From CAZSWR01 sp964610885 (lineage in GTDB: Bacteria; Bacteroidota; Ignavibacteria; Kapaibacteriales; UBA2268), in assembly GCA_964610885.1 (NCBI GenBank), contig CAZSWR010000083.1, positions 1 through 15,657 of the forward strand: DNA of 15,657 bases, written 5' to 3'. The translations under genes were made by a program, and so were the position numbers. Shown here piece by piece: positions 6,549 through 15,316 of the stretch. The notes under the pieces are model-generated. The model ran no database searches. It saw only the letters and a program-made list of their open reading frames with translations, and was not told the origin of the DNA. Positions within the stretch are counted from its first letter, which is position 1, and the number at the start of each line of letters is the position of its first letter.

Positions 6549-7592
6549 TTATTTAATCAGCTTCAGCGATTCGGCCAGGACTTGGTCGGCTCCGATGGAT
6601 TCCATACAGCGGAAGTGGGCGAGCGGGCAGCTGCGAGAGCCATGGATGCGGCAGGGACGGCACTCCAGCTCAGGGTTTTCGATAATGGTACTCCGCGGGC
6701 TGAGCGGGCCGAACCCGAAGATGGGCGAAGTAGCGCCAAATATTGCAGCCGTCGGGCAGCCCACGAGAGCGGCAAAATGCACCGGTGCGCTGTCGTTCGA
6801 TATGAGCAAATCGGCTCGGCTGAGCAAATACACTGATTGCGGGATTGTGAGCCTTCCGGCAACGGACACGGCAGCCCCACCGGCCACGTTTTCGCACAAT
6901 TCGCTATCCGAGGCGCCACCCATGACCAGCACTCGGTATGATTGGCCGGAGAGCTTTTCGGCCAGCTCGGCGAAGCCCTTTTCTGTCCACCGTTTCGTCT
7001 CCCAGACGGACGCCGGAGCGAGCACTACAGTTTTTGTGCCGCTCGGAGCGCCTGCCAGCAGCTGATCTACTGCCTCCATGTCCGATTGCTTGAATTTCAG
7101 AGTAACCCTGTCGGGGATTTGGCTTGGGGCGGGCGGAATGTCGAATGCGGCGAGTAACTCGGCGAGCCTTTCGGATTCGTGCGCGCGGCGTTTGTATCGG
7201 ACGGTTTCGGTGTATAGCCAGCTCATTGCGCTCGTATCGAAAGCGACGGAGAACCGAGGCGAAGCAAAACGAACAAGGAGCGTGGACCGAAGAGACCGAT
7301 GGGCCGAGATAATGCAATCCACCGCTTCGGAACGCAGCTCGGAGGCAATAGATTTGATTCCATCGAGTGCCGAACTGCTCTTGTCGCGTTTGTTGTATCG
7401 GACGACGCGGTCAATCGCAGGGCAAAGCTCGGCTATTGGGGCAGCTTGGGGTGTGGTTACGAACGTCAGCCGGCAATTGGGGGCCAGCTGGCGGATCCGC
7501 TCGGCAAGGAAGAGCGACAGAGTTGTATCGCCAAGGAATGCCGTCTGCACGAGGGCAATATGAGCAAATGAATCAATCCTCGGTTTTCGCAT
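6549..7592 (-). CDS. Glycosyltransferase family 9 (LPS heptosyltransferase-like)
   Basis: Predicted 347-residue cytoplasmic glycosyltransferase of the WaaF/WaaC type, which adds a nucleotide-activated sugar (classically ADP-heptose) to the lipopolysaccharide core. The N-terminal Rossmann start reads ALVQTAFLGDTTLS, where family members carry a glycine-rich GD motif. The second half carries the hallmark NDSAPVHFAALVGCP then AIFGATSP. Near the C terminus a cysteine-rich stretch (CRPC, then CPLAHFRCM) matches heptosyltransferase tails. Length is typical. The ATG at 7592 overlaps the end of the acyltransferase gene by 20 bp, so the two are probably co-translated. Last gene of a three-gene envelope operon. 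The actual sugar cannot be named from sequence. Confidence 0.9.
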   Translation of the reverse strand: MRKPRIDSFAHIALVQTAFLGDTTLSLFLAERIRQLAPNCRLTFVTTPQAAPIAELCPAIDRVVRYNKRDKSSSALDGIKSIASELRSEAVDCIISAHRSLRSTLLVRFASPRFSVAFDTSAMSWLYTETVRYKRRAHESERLAELLAAFDIPPAPSQIPDRVTLKFKQSDMEAVDQLLAGAPSGTKTVVLAPASVWETKRWTEKGFAELAEKLSGQSYRVLVMGGASDSELCENVAGGAAVSVAGRLTIPQSVYLLSRADLLISNDSAPVHFAALVGCPTAAIFGATSPIFGFGPLSPRSTIIENPELECRPCRIHGSRSCPLAHFRCMESIGADQVLAESLKLIK

Positions 7593-8490
7593 GGTATGGG
7601 ATTTCGTCTGGTGGAGTATATTTCCAACGTTTGTGTTGCCAAGACCAAAGTTCGGGCCTTTGCCTGATCACGTTTTCCAATTGTTTGACGTGGCGGCGGG
7701 TAAGTTCTTCGATTCCTTCTTTGGAGAATTCCAAGTCAGAGAAATCAATTTCTGTGAGCCGAACGTCGTAGGTACCTTTTTCGTTTCGGAAGGCGTAGCC
7801 GGTGATGATCGGCGAGCCAAACCTGAGCGCAAGTTCCGCAGGGGTGCGATACGTGGCGGCGTGGCGTCCAAAGAACTCGACGAATAGGTCATTCGAGGAG
7901 GCCGATTGGTCCACGAGCATCGCGACTGTGCCGCCATTTTTCAGAGTTTTTGCCACAGAGAGTGCGGCACGGTGCATCGCGACAATTGTATTATTGCCCT
8001 GAGTGCGGTAGATATTGATCAATTTGTCGAGGACGGAGTTTTTCTGGTCTCGGACGATGATTTGAGCGCTTTCGCCCGTGAACAGCCCGGCGGTATATGC
8101 CAGCATTTCCCAATTCCCGAAATGGCCGGAGAGCATAATCATACCTTTGCCTTGGGACTTTGCGCGGGCAATCAGTTCGATGTTTTCATAGTTTACGTAA
8201 TAGCGGAAGTCGTCATCGGTGAAGTACGGGAAGGTGAAGAGTTCGACGAAAGTTGTCCCCAGATTTTCGTAGGAGAGTTTGGCGATTCGATGCACCCACG
8301 CAGCATCCTTTTCGGGGAATGCTTTTGCGAGGTTGTCTCTGGTAATTGCAAATCGTTTCCGATCCAATAAAATGAGTATTCGCCCAAGCAGCCGCCCGAA
8401 ACCTGTACGTTTTCGGGCGCTTAGCTTGGACGAAGTAAAACCAATGAACTTAATGAATAAAGTCGATAGCTTATTGAAAAGAAATTCCAT
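7573..8490 (-). CDS. LpxL/HtrB-type lipid A biosynthesis acyltransferase
   Basis: Predicted 305-residue inner-membrane-associated acyltransferase of the LpxL/LpxM family, which adds secondary acyl chains to lipid A. The catalytic HX4E motif is HFGNWE (H123, E128), inside the typical SGHFGNWEML block. Further family features are MLVDQSA near 195-201, the FFGR block after it, and the tail RQRPELWSWQHKRW. The N terminus (about 8-20 and 33-43) is weakly hydrophobic, consistent with membrane association. It starts 12 bp after the GWxTD gene and overlaps the glycosyltransferase gene, so it sits mid-operon. Its neighbours support a role in lipopolysaccharide. Which acyl position it acts on is not determinable. 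Confidence 0.92.
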   Translation of the reverse strand: MEFLFNKLSTLFIKFIGFTSSKLSARKRTGFGRLLGRILILLDRKRFAITRDNLAKAFPEKDAAWVHRIAKLSYENLGTTFVELFTFPYFTDDDFRYYVNYENIELIARAKSQGKGMIMLSGHFGNWEMLAYTAGLFTGESAQIIVRDQKNSVLDKLINIYRTQGNNTIVAMHRAALSVAKTLKNGGTVAMLVDQSASSNDLFVEFFGRHAATYRTPAELALRFGSPIITGYAFRNEKGTYDVRLTEIDFSDLEFSKEGIEELTRRHVKQLENVIRQRPELWSWQHKRWKYTPPDEIPYHAKTED

Positions 8491-8502
8491 TCGGCCCTTC
8501 GA

Positions 8503-9939
8503 TTAGTTACTAATCTGTTTGCGCGCTGGGTCGCTATTGACGTCCTGCTGCCTTGGGGTAACGAACATCTGGTACCATTTCTCGTTATAGACTTCGGCGC
8601 CGTATGCGGGCGAGCAATGCACAAGTTTGTAATTGCCGATACTCTCCTTGTCCACGAAATAGAAGGTCAGGCCGCCCATATAGGCGTCGTAGGTCCATAC
8701 CTCGTAGGCATTTTGGAGATAGCGAGGCTGGTGAAATTCGCGGCGGGTATATTTACCGAATTTGACATAGATTCTGCCGCGGTCGGTTTTCCATCCTTTT
8801 TGGATTGCAGAAAACCCGAAATTTGTATTAGCGTAAACAATATTTTCTTTAATGGAGGCTCTGATATTTGGCCTGTCGATATTTTGAGCTTGGTAAGCAA
8901 CCCAGAAATCGTAAAGCATTTTCCGAGAGGCCACTAAATCGTCTTTGAGCAATTCAGCCTTTGTGATATAAGATTCATCGCAGAAATACTTCATTAGGAA
9001 TACTTCGTCCTTGATCTGCTCGGCAGTAAGAGTTGCGAATTCGCTTTTATCGTATTCCACGGGCGTCAGGGATTCCGTTACGGGCGGCATCAGCGGATTG
9101 AAGAAGTAAAAATCCTTAAACTCCGTGAGGGTGTCGGTGCGATTGTTGTTGGCAAACGCAATTCTAATTACCATACGATAGACGCCACTTTCGAGGAATT
9201 CGAGCGGGACGTTGACCACGTCGGAGATGGCATCGGCCGATGTTTTCGCCAATTTATCGAAGGTCAGGATTTCATTATCGCCCTTGTAGAGTGTATAAAT
9301 CATTTTGTGCCCCTGGGGCGAGCGTTTGCCAAGGTTGTACAATTCGACGTAGAAATTGGCCGATGCGGTATTGGCCGAGTCCCCGGGGATGAAGCAATTG
9401 GGCAAGGGCAACAAGTTTTTACCGGATTTGTCGAAAAACTTGTTGCGGGTTGGGCCGGCTTCGTCGCAGGTTTTAACTGACTGAACAAGTTCGACATTGC
9501 TTATTTGCACAGAATCCCGGCTGAAAGGAATAACCTTCATTGGGAACGAAAGGACAACGTTTCGCGAAGTGTCTGCGAAGTCATAGACATATAGTTTGCA
9601 TTGGTAGTCGCCCTTATTCAGCACGATATTTTTCTGAGAAGTCAGCATACCGGGATTCTCGATTTTCTGAGTTTTCGATAGGTTCTCGACAATCCATTTT
9701 ATATACATGGGTTTTTCGTTTTGCGCAGTCAGTTCGAGCATGAAGAAAGCCTCGCCGAGGAACTGCCCGGCTTTGGGCTTGTAGGTCATAATCGTATCGG
9801 GAATGGAATAGTAGAATTCCACTCGATTCGAGAATTCGTCCTCCTGGAATTGCGCTCCGTCCAAATAGACAGGAAAGCGTTGCTGAGCCGAAAGGCCGAA
9901 GGACGCACAGACCAATATGAGTAAAAATAACCGTTTCAT
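8503..9939 (-). CDS. GWxTD domain-containing secreted protein
   Basis: Predicted 478-residue exported protein. It begins with a signal peptide (basic MKR, hydrophobic LFLLILVCASFGL, likely cut after SA near residues 17-18). The C-terminal part carries the defining GWKTD at 382-386, followed by RGRIYVKFG and an aromatic-rich stretch (YEVWTY) of the GWxTD domain. This domain of unknown function is found mainly in Bacteroidota, Chlorobi and related phyla. The middle (about 60-280) looks like beta-rich extracytoplasmic domains. It is the first gene of an operon with a lipid A acyltransferase and a family 9 glycosyltransferase, and has a good promoter upstream. No enzymatic residues are recognisable, so an envelope or structural role is inferred from context only. 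Confidence 0.88.
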   Translation of the reverse strand: MKRLFLLILVCASFGLSAQQRFPVYLDGAQFQEDEFSNRVEFYYSIPDTIMTYKPKAGQFLGEAFFMLELTAQNEKPMYIKWIVENLSKTQKIENPGMLTSQKNIVLNKGDYQCKLYVYDFADTSRNVVLSFPMKVIPFSRDSVQISNVELVQSVKTCDEAGPTRNKFFDKSGKNLLPLPNCFIPGDSANTASANFYVELYNLGKRSPQGHKMIYTLYKGDNEILTFDKLAKTSADAISDVVNVPLEFLESGVYRMVIRIAFANNNRTDTLTEFKDFYFFNPLMPPVTESLTPVEYDKSEFATLTAEQIKDEVFLMKYFCDESYITKAELLKDDLVASRKMLYDFWVAYQAQNIDRPNIRASIKENIVYANTNFGFSAIQKGWKTDRGRIYVKFGKYTRREFHQPRYLQNAYEVWTYDAYMGGLTFYFVDKESIGNYKLVHCSPAYGAEVYNEKWYQMFVTPRQQDVNSDPARKQISN

Positions 9940-9982
9940 TTGAACACCAATATAATTGTTGTTTAAGCAGCAAGTAATTCAA

Positions 9983-10014
9983 CAAATATATAATTAGTTT
10001 TCTTGAAATCCAAA
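9983..10014 (-). promoter_or_regulatory. Bacteroidota-type promoter of the GWxTD-acyltransferase-GT9 operon
   Basis: Read leftward: TTTG, 20 bases, TATATTTG. This matches the Bacteroidota primary-sigma consensus TTTG-N19-21-TAnnTTTG at every fixed position. It would start transcription near 9977, giving a leader of about 40 nt before the ATG at 9939. Confidence 0.75.
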
Positions 10015-10149
10015 GGATTTTTTCACAATCGGCCACACTTTGCAAATATATTGCAGACGGATGCGTTTAATTATTTTGCTATGAAAAATTGAAAAAATGA
10101 CTGCGATCGTTTCGCGATATTTTGATGTTAATTAATAGTTATTTTTTGG

Positions 10150-10157
10150 TATATTTG
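10150..10157 (+). promoter_or_regulatory. Possible -7 box of tsaE, implying a leaderless mRNA
   Basis: TATATTTG fits the TAnnTTTG -7 element and ends 4 nt before the tsaE ATG. Transcription would begin at or next to the start codon. The nearest upstream TTTG (10121-10124) is 25 nt away, outside the usual 19-21 nt, so support is partial. Confidence 0.35.
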
Positions 10158-10161
10158 CCAA

Positions 10162-10611
10162 ATGGAAACGAGACAATATAAAACGGAGAGCGAAGAGGAA
10201 ACCATTCAATTAGGTTACGACTTTGCTATTAATATTGTGCCCGGTGACACAATCGCCATGTATGGCGAGCTTGGATCGGGCAAAACTCAATTTATCAAGG
10301 GCTTATGCTCGCGACTCAAGGTCGATGAAATCGTTACAAGCCCCACCTTCACCATTATCAACCAATACTTTGGTTATCTGGGCGGCGACGATATAACGAT
10401 TTACCACATCGATTTGTATAGGATTAAAAGCCTACAAGAACTCGAGGAAATCGGCTTCGTGGATTGCCTGATGTCGCCCGATGCTGTGAAAATTGTGGAA
10501 TGGGCCGAAAAAGCAGAGGACTACATGCGAAAGGCCAAGTACGCAATCCGCATCAAGCCAAGCGAAACGGACGAAGACACTCGAATTTTCCACATCGAGA
10601 TAAGGAAATGA
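10162..10611 (+). CDS. tsaE: tRNA t6A biosynthesis ATPase TsaE
   Basis: Predicted 149-residue cytoplasmic P-loop ATPase that works with TsaB and TsaD to make threonylcarbamoyladenosine at position 37 of ANN-decoding tRNAs. The Walker A motif is GELGSGKT at 35-42. SPTFTIINQY at 60-69 and the family-specific HIDLYR at 82-87 follow, then an EEIGFVD stretch and VEWAEK at about 112-117. The length matches the family. No Shine-Dalgarno sequence precedes the ATG, and a possible -7 promoter box ends only 4 nt before it. It heads the rightward half of the window, divergent from the GWxTD operon and 75 bp ahead of the cation transporter gene. Confidence 0.95.
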   Translation: METRQYKTESEEETIQLGYDFAINIVPGDTIAMYGELGSGKTQFIKGLCSRLKVDEIVTSPTFTIINQYFGYLGGDDITIYHIDLYRIKSLQELEEIGFVDCLMSPDAVKIVEWAEKAEDYMRKAKYAIRIKPSETDEDTRIFHIEIRK

Positions 10612-10686
10612 TTCCAAATAATTGATTTCTTACGAGAGAAACACGGGATTGTATGTAGGATTTATTACTTTTTTTACAACTAACGA

Positions 10687-11706
10687 ATGAAGAATCGAGA
10701 CAAGCAGCTATATGTCAGCTCTGCTAAGTGGTTTAACCGCCATTCTCCGGTATTCCCTACGCAGGTTTCCGTTATTGTCTGTATTTTACTTTCGATCGGG
10801 GGCATCATACTTGGCCTCCGAGATTCTTCGCTGGCGGTGCAGGTCAATGGCCTGATAGCGCTTATTGATATTATCACTTCCCTTCTGTTCATGGCGGCCG
10901 TCGGCCAAACGGTCAGGCAGCCGGACTACATCTTCAATTATGGATATGGCAAATACGAAAGTTTGGCAATGCTCGTCGGGGCGTTCCTGCTTTCCCTCGT
11001 GCTAATACTGACGCTCGGGGAGGCGCTGTCCGATTTCAATTCGGAGACAACAGTCGGGAACCACTCCATACTTCTGGCTTTTTCGTTCGCTTCGTTCGTA
11101 GTGATTCGCTCCATGTCTTCGTACCTGGCGAGGGCAGCAAAGCGATTCCATGTGCCACTGTTGAAATACGACGCAGAGCTATGGCACACGGACTCTTTCG
11201 TCGAGCTTGGCGTGATGGCCAACCTTTTGATTGGATTCGTGCTTTCGTACAACGGAGCAAGCAGCGCGGGAAAGTTCATCGACACCTCATTCGCCATCCT
11301 GCTGATACTCTATTCGTTGCGCGTGCCTCTGCGCCACGGCAAGGACGCACTCGACCAATTGCTGGACCGCACACTGCCGGAATACATACAGTTTGAAATC
11401 CTTTCGGTCATCGCAGAGAACCTGAATAAATACTGCGAACTCAAGGGCGTGCACACGCGCCAATCGGGCAAAGACCTGTTTATCGAAATCGACCTCGTCA
11501 TGCCCTGGGACTACACACTCGAACAGATTCACGAGATCGAAGTGATTTTCAACCGCTCGCTCAAAGAAAAATATCCGACATCGATACTTCGTATTTATTT
11601 TACTCCGTGCATACGCGATTGCCTGCTCGAGGACAAACAACTCTGCCCTGTGAAATTGGCAATGAAGCGAATTCACGAAGCCCAAAACAATGGCGAAGAC
11701 AACTGA
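10687..11706 (+). CDS. Cation diffusion facilitator (CDF) family transporter with atypical metal site
   Basis: Predicted 339-residue inner-membrane metal exporter. About six hydrophobic segments lie within residues 23-215, followed by a cytoplasmic domain (about 220-330). Alignment by eye to the YiiP/FieF type places NGLIALIDIITS at transmembrane segment 2, GYGKYESL after it, and DAELWHTDSFVEL at segment 5. The canonical DxxxD/HxxxD site is only partly kept: D61 and D169 remain, but the partners four residues earlier are I57 and L165. A histidine sits at H167 instead. GHGK is replaced by GYGK. The tail has three cysteines (C308, C312, C320). Metal specificity is therefore unclear. No ribosome site is evident before the ATG. 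No clear terminator follows. Confidence 0.82.
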   Translation: MKNRDKQLYVSSAKWFNRHSPVFPTQVSVIVCILLSIGGIILGLRDSSLAVQVNGLIALIDIITSLLFMAAVGQTVRQPDYIFNYGYGKYESLAMLVGAFLLSLVLILTLGEALSDFNSETTVGNHSILLAFSFASFVVIRSMSSYLARAAKRFHVPLLKYDAELWHTDSFVELGVMANLLIGFVLSYNGASSAGKFIDTSFAILLILYSLRVPLRHGKDALDQLLDRTLPEYIQFEILSVIAENLNKYCELKGVHTRQSGKDLFIEIDLVMPWDYTLEQIHEIEVIFNRSLKEKYPTSILRIYFTPCIRDCLLEDKQLCPVKLAMKRIHEAQNNGEDN

Positions 11707-11915
11707 CAGAATTTTTTTTAAGCAATCTCCGCAACGCATTTCTGTGATAAATATCTACGGTCAGCAAGCCGATTCCTCCTGTTTGGGCAATTGTAAAATA
11801 TCTTCATAAAAAGCCTTTCATTGCCACGTGAATAAATATTATCATTATTTTAATGCAATTTTCCGTATTTTGGGTTCAGTTTTTTTTGCAGTTCATTAAA
11901 AAGGAAGAAAAATTA

Positions 11916-13007
11916 ATGCGGAATATATATTCTGTTTTCAAAGGCAGCGGCAGCTTCATACCGGAAACCATTGTTAAAAACTCCGATTTCTTGGGCCGTA
12001 AATTCTTCAACGCCCAGGGCGAGCCAATGGCCAAGCCAATTGCAGAAATAATTGAAAAGTTCCAAGAAATCACGTGTATTCGCGAACGGCGATACATACG
12101 CGATGACCAAACCACTTCCGATATTGCAACTCTCGCCGCCCGAAACGCAATCGAATCCAGCGGAATCGATCCCGAAACCCTCGACTACGTTATCGTTGCG
12201 CACAACTTTGGCGACGTCCGTGCGGACAACCGCCGCAGCGATTTCGTCCCATCGCTGGCCTCGAGGGTGAAACATTCGCTCGGCATTTCGAATCCGTATG
12301 CTGTCGCATACGACATAGCCTTTGGCTGCCCAGGCTGGCTCCAAGCGGTTATCCAAGCCGATTACTATTTGCGCTCCGGCCACGCCAAGCGTGCGCTAGT
12401 GATCGGCGCCGAATCCCTTTCGCGCATCTCGGACAGCGCAGACGTGGACTCTATGATCTATTCCGACGGCGCAGGTGCCGTCATCATGGAATCCGTCGAA
12501 AGCAACGAACCCATTGGCATCATTACGCACGCCACCCGCTCGGATACGATCCAGCACGCCCAATTGCTCACGATGGACAGATCCTACGACCCCAATTTCT
12601 CCGGCAACGACCTGTTCCTGAAAATGAACGGCCACAAACTGTATAAATACGCGCTCTCGACTGTACCCGATGCAATAAAGAATTGCATCGACAAAGCGAA
12701 ACTCACGCTCGACGACATTAAGAAGGTGCTGATCCACCAAGCAAACGAGAAAATGGACGAGGAAATTCTGAATCGCGTATTCTCGCTCTACGGCATCAAA
12801 GACCAAGTAGCCGAAAAGGTGAAGCAAATCATGCCGATGACAATTTCTTGGCTCGGGAACAGCTCCGTGGCCACTCTGCCCACTCTGTACGATTTGATTA
12901 CGAAGGGCAAAGTCGAAGACCACACATTGCTATCCGGCAGCAACTACGTTTTCGCATCCGTAGGCGCTGGAATGAACGTGAACTGCATGGTCTACAAGAT
13001 GGCCTAA
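11916..13007 (+). CDS. fabH: 3-oxoacyl-ACP synthase III family protein (FabH-like)
   Basis: Predicted 363-residue thiolase-fold ketosynthase that condenses an acyl-CoA starter with malonyl-ACP at the start of fatty acid (or related acyl) synthesis. The catalytic triad is visible: C138 in AFGCPGW, H274 in LIHQAN, and N315 in GNSSVATLP. DGAGAV near 184-189 is also typical. It is longer than E. coli FabH (317 residues), and the His-Asn spacing is 41 residues instead of 30, as in the longer FabH-like subgroup. It may therefore be a specialised ketosynthase and not the housekeeping one. I chose the ATG at 11916 (AAAAAGGAAG upstream) over one at 11853, which adds 21 non-conserved residues. Followed by a strong terminator, so it is the end of its transcript. 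Confidence 0.88.
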   Translation: MRNIYSVFKGSGSFIPETIVKNSDFLGRKFFNAQGEPMAKPIAEIIEKFQEITCIRERRYIRDDQTTSDIATLAARNAIESSGIDPETLDYVIVAHNFGDVRADNRRSDFVPSLASRVKHSLGISNPYAVAYDIAFGCPGWLQAVIQADYYLRSGHAKRALVIGAESLSRISDSADVDSMIYSDGAGAVIMESVESNEPIGIITHATRSDTIQHAQLLTMDRSYDPNFSGNDLFLKMNGHKLYKYALSTVPDAIKNCIDKAKLTLDDIKKVLIHQANEKMDEEILNRVFSLYGIKDQVAEKVKQIMPMTISWLGNSSVATLPTLYDLITKGKVEDHTLLSGSNYVFASVGAGMNVNCMVYKMA

Positions 13008-13036
13008 CTGCATCGTTTTTCAATGGCCAATTTATT

Positions 13037-13068
13037 AAAAGCCCTTCTTGCGGAAAGAAGGGTTTTTT
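13037..13068 (+). terminator. Intrinsic terminator after fabH-like gene
   Basis: CCCTTCTT pairs with AAGAAGGG around a five-base loop (GCGGA). AAAA precedes it and TTTTTT follows, about 30 nt past the fabH stop. A classic rho-independent terminator. Confidence 0.9.
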
Positions 13069-13148
13069 ATTTTTTCTCGAAAACTTTTCTTATTTTTATG
13101 TCTCTTATTATATGAGAATTGTATAAACAATTATATTAAGGATTCTTT

Positions 13149-15221
13149 ATGAAGTATATGTTATTCGCCACCCTGCTCACAATCGCCTTCTCGATGGTTG
13201 CCCGCGCAGAGGACAACCCTCTGCTGAAGCCGTTCAAGACGCCTTTCGGAGTGCCGCCATTCGAGAAAATCAAAAATGAACATTTCAAACCCGCAATCGA
13301 AGAGGGAATGAAACGCCACAACGAAGAAATCGACGCCATTGCAAACAACAAAGCAAAGCCGAATTTCAAAAACACAATCGAAGCGCTCGACCGCGCCGGT
13401 GCATTGCTAACCGACGTAACGACCATCTTCTTCAACCTGGACCAAGCGAACACCAACGACGAAATGCAAAAAATCGCCGAGGAAATCAGCCCCGCCCTTT
13501 CGGCCCATGGGGACAACATCCTCCTGAATAAAAAACTCTTCCAAAGAATTAAAACGGTTTACGACAACCGCTCGAAAGAAAAGCTCAACACCGAACAAAA
13601 AGCACTCCTCGAGGAGACTTACCGCTCGTTTGCCAAAAATGGCGCCGCGCTGAAAGATTCCGACCAAGAAAAACTGAAGAAAATCAACGAAAAGCTCTCC
13701 GTCCTCTCGCTTAAATTCGGCCAAAACGTGCTGGCAGAAACCAACTCTTTCAAACTCGTCATCGACAACAAAGCAGAACTGGCCGGCCTTCCCCAATCGA
13801 TTATCGACGGAGCTGCCAAAGACGGAAAATGGGTATTCTCGCTTCAGAACCCCAGCCTTATTCCTTTCCTCCAATATTCGTCCAATCGCGCACTCCGCGA
13901 GAAAATCTGGCGCGCATACATGAACCGCGCTAACAATAACAACGAGAACGACAACAAAGAAATCATCCGCGAGATGACGAACCTGCGCATCGAACGCTCG
14001 AAATTGCTCGGATTCGATACCTATGCAGACTACGTCCTCTCGGAAAACATGGCAAAAACCCCGGCAAACGTCCACAAACTGCTCATGGAACTCTGGACAC
14101 CCGCCATCAAAGTGGCCCAAAAAGAAGCCTCGGACATGCAAGAAATCATCAATCGCGAAGGCGGCAAATTCAAACTCGAACCGTGGGACTGGAGATACTA
14201 CTCCGAGAAACTCCGCAAAGAAAAATACGACCTCGACGAAGAACAATTGCGCCCATACTTCGAGCTGAACAACGTCCGCGAAGGCGTCTTCACGCTGGCC
14301 AACAAACTCTATGGTATCACATTCGTACCCCGCAAAGACATCCCCAAATACCACAAAGACGTCCAAGTCTATGAAGTCTTCGACAAAAACAAAAAACACC
14401 TTGCCATCCTCTACATGGACTTCTTCCCCCGCGACAGCAAACGCAGCGGCGCATGGATGACCAATTACCGCGAGGAATACAAAATCAAAGGTAAAATGGT
14501 AACTCCCGTCATCAGCTTGGTTTGCAATTTCACGCCTCCCATAGGCAATTCTCCTTCGCTTCTAACGGTTGACGAAGTGGAAACGCTCTTCCACGAATTT
14601 GGCCACGGACTGCACGGTATGTTCGCCAGCGGAACCTATCGCTCGATCTCCGGCACGAACGTAGCTCGCGATTTCGTGGAGCTTCCCTCGCAAATCATGG
14701 AAAACTGGGCTTCCGAACCGGAAATGCTTGCTCTCTATGCCAAACATTACAAAACCGGCGAAGTGATCCCCGCGTCGCTTGTCGAGAAAATGAAAAACAG
14801 CTCGCACTATGGCCAAGGATTCGCTACGGTGGAATACCTTGCTGCCTCGCTGCTCGATATGTCTTTCCATACACTAAAAACAGACCTGAAGGGCGACATT
14901 TCCGAATTCGAGAAAACAGAAATGAAGAAAATCGGCCTTATCGACGAAATCATTCCGCGCTACCGCTCCACGTACTTCCAGCACATCTTCAGCGGCGGCT
15001 ATTCGTCGGGTTATTATAGCTACATCTGGGCCGGCGTTTTGGACGCAGACGCATTCCAAGCATTCAAAGAGCATGGCCTTTTCGACCGCAAAACGGCCGA
15101 TTCGTTCCGCTCAAACGTGCTATCGAAAGGCAAAACCGAAGACCCGATGAAACTCTACGTCCGCTTCCGTGGCGCAGAACCATCGACAGAACCGTTGCTC
15201 CGCAAGCGTGGCCTGAAATAA
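13149..15221 (+). CDS. dcp: Secreted M3 family metallopeptidase, peptidyl-dipeptidase Dcp-like
   Basis: Predicted 690-residue zinc peptidase of the M3 (thimet/Dcp) family, which trims dipeptides or short peptides. A signal peptide is visible (hydrophobic residues 4-17, likely cut after ARA at residue 20), placing it in the periplasm. The zinc site is HEFGH at 482-486 (ligands H482 and H486, catalytic E483) with the third ligand E511 in DFVELPSQ, 29 residues from H482, the same spacing as in thimet oligopeptidase. The substrate-binding GGYSSGYYSYIW stretch lies near 616-627. Length matches Dcp. The start ATG has AAGGA six bases upstream. It stands alone: a terminator precedes it and another follows, so it is probably monocistronic. 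Confidence 0.94.
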   Translation: MKYMLFATLLTIAFSMVARAEDNPLLKPFKTPFGVPPFEKIKNEHFKPAIEEGMKRHNEEIDAIANNKAKPNFKNTIEALDRAGALLTDVTTIFFNLDQANTNDEMQKIAEEISPALSAHGDNILLNKKLFQRIKTVYDNRSKEKLNTEQKALLEETYRSFAKNGAALKDSDQEKLKKINEKLSVLSLKFGQNVLAETNSFKLVIDNKAELAGLPQSIIDGAAKDGKWVFSLQNPSLIPFLQYSSNRALREKIWRAYMNRANNNNENDNKEIIREMTNLRIERSKLLGFDTYADYVLSENMAKTPANVHKLLMELWTPAIKVAQKEASDMQEIINREGGKFKLEPWDWRYYSEKLRKEKYDLDEEQLRPYFELNNVREGVFTLANKLYGITFVPRKDIPKYHKDVQVYEVFDKNKKHLAILYMDFFPRDSKRSGAWMTNYREEYKIKGKMVTPVISLVCNFTPPIGNSPSLLTVDEVETLFHEFGHGLHGMFASGTYRSISGTNVARDFVELPSQIMENWASEPEMLALYAKHYKTGEVIPASLVEKMKNSSHYGQGFATVEYLAASLLDMSFHTLKTDLKGDISEFEKTEMKKIGLIDEIIPRYRSTYFQHIFSGGYSSGYYSYIWAGVLDADAFQAFKEHGLFDRKTADSFRSNVLSKGKTEDPMKLYVRFRGAEPSTEPLLRKRGLK

Positions 15222-15316
15222 TTACATCTGAATCGGCAGTAATGAATCTGTCCGAATAAATCAAGGGGCGTGGCGAAGAAGTCATGTCCCTTTTATTTTT
15301 CCATTACAGAGAACAT
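15222..15316 (+). other. Short spacer between the peptidase gene and the right repeat
   Basis: Holds the peptidase terminator and about 16 bp before the repeat boundary; no gene is seen here or in the repeat that follows to the window end. Confidence 0.8.
15263..15300 (+). terminator. Intrinsic terminator after the M3 peptidase gene
   Basis: AAGGGGCGTGGC pairs with GTCATGTCCCTT (with several G-U pairs) around a GAAGAA loop, followed by TTATTTTT. It begins about 40 nt past the stop codon. Confidence 0.75.
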
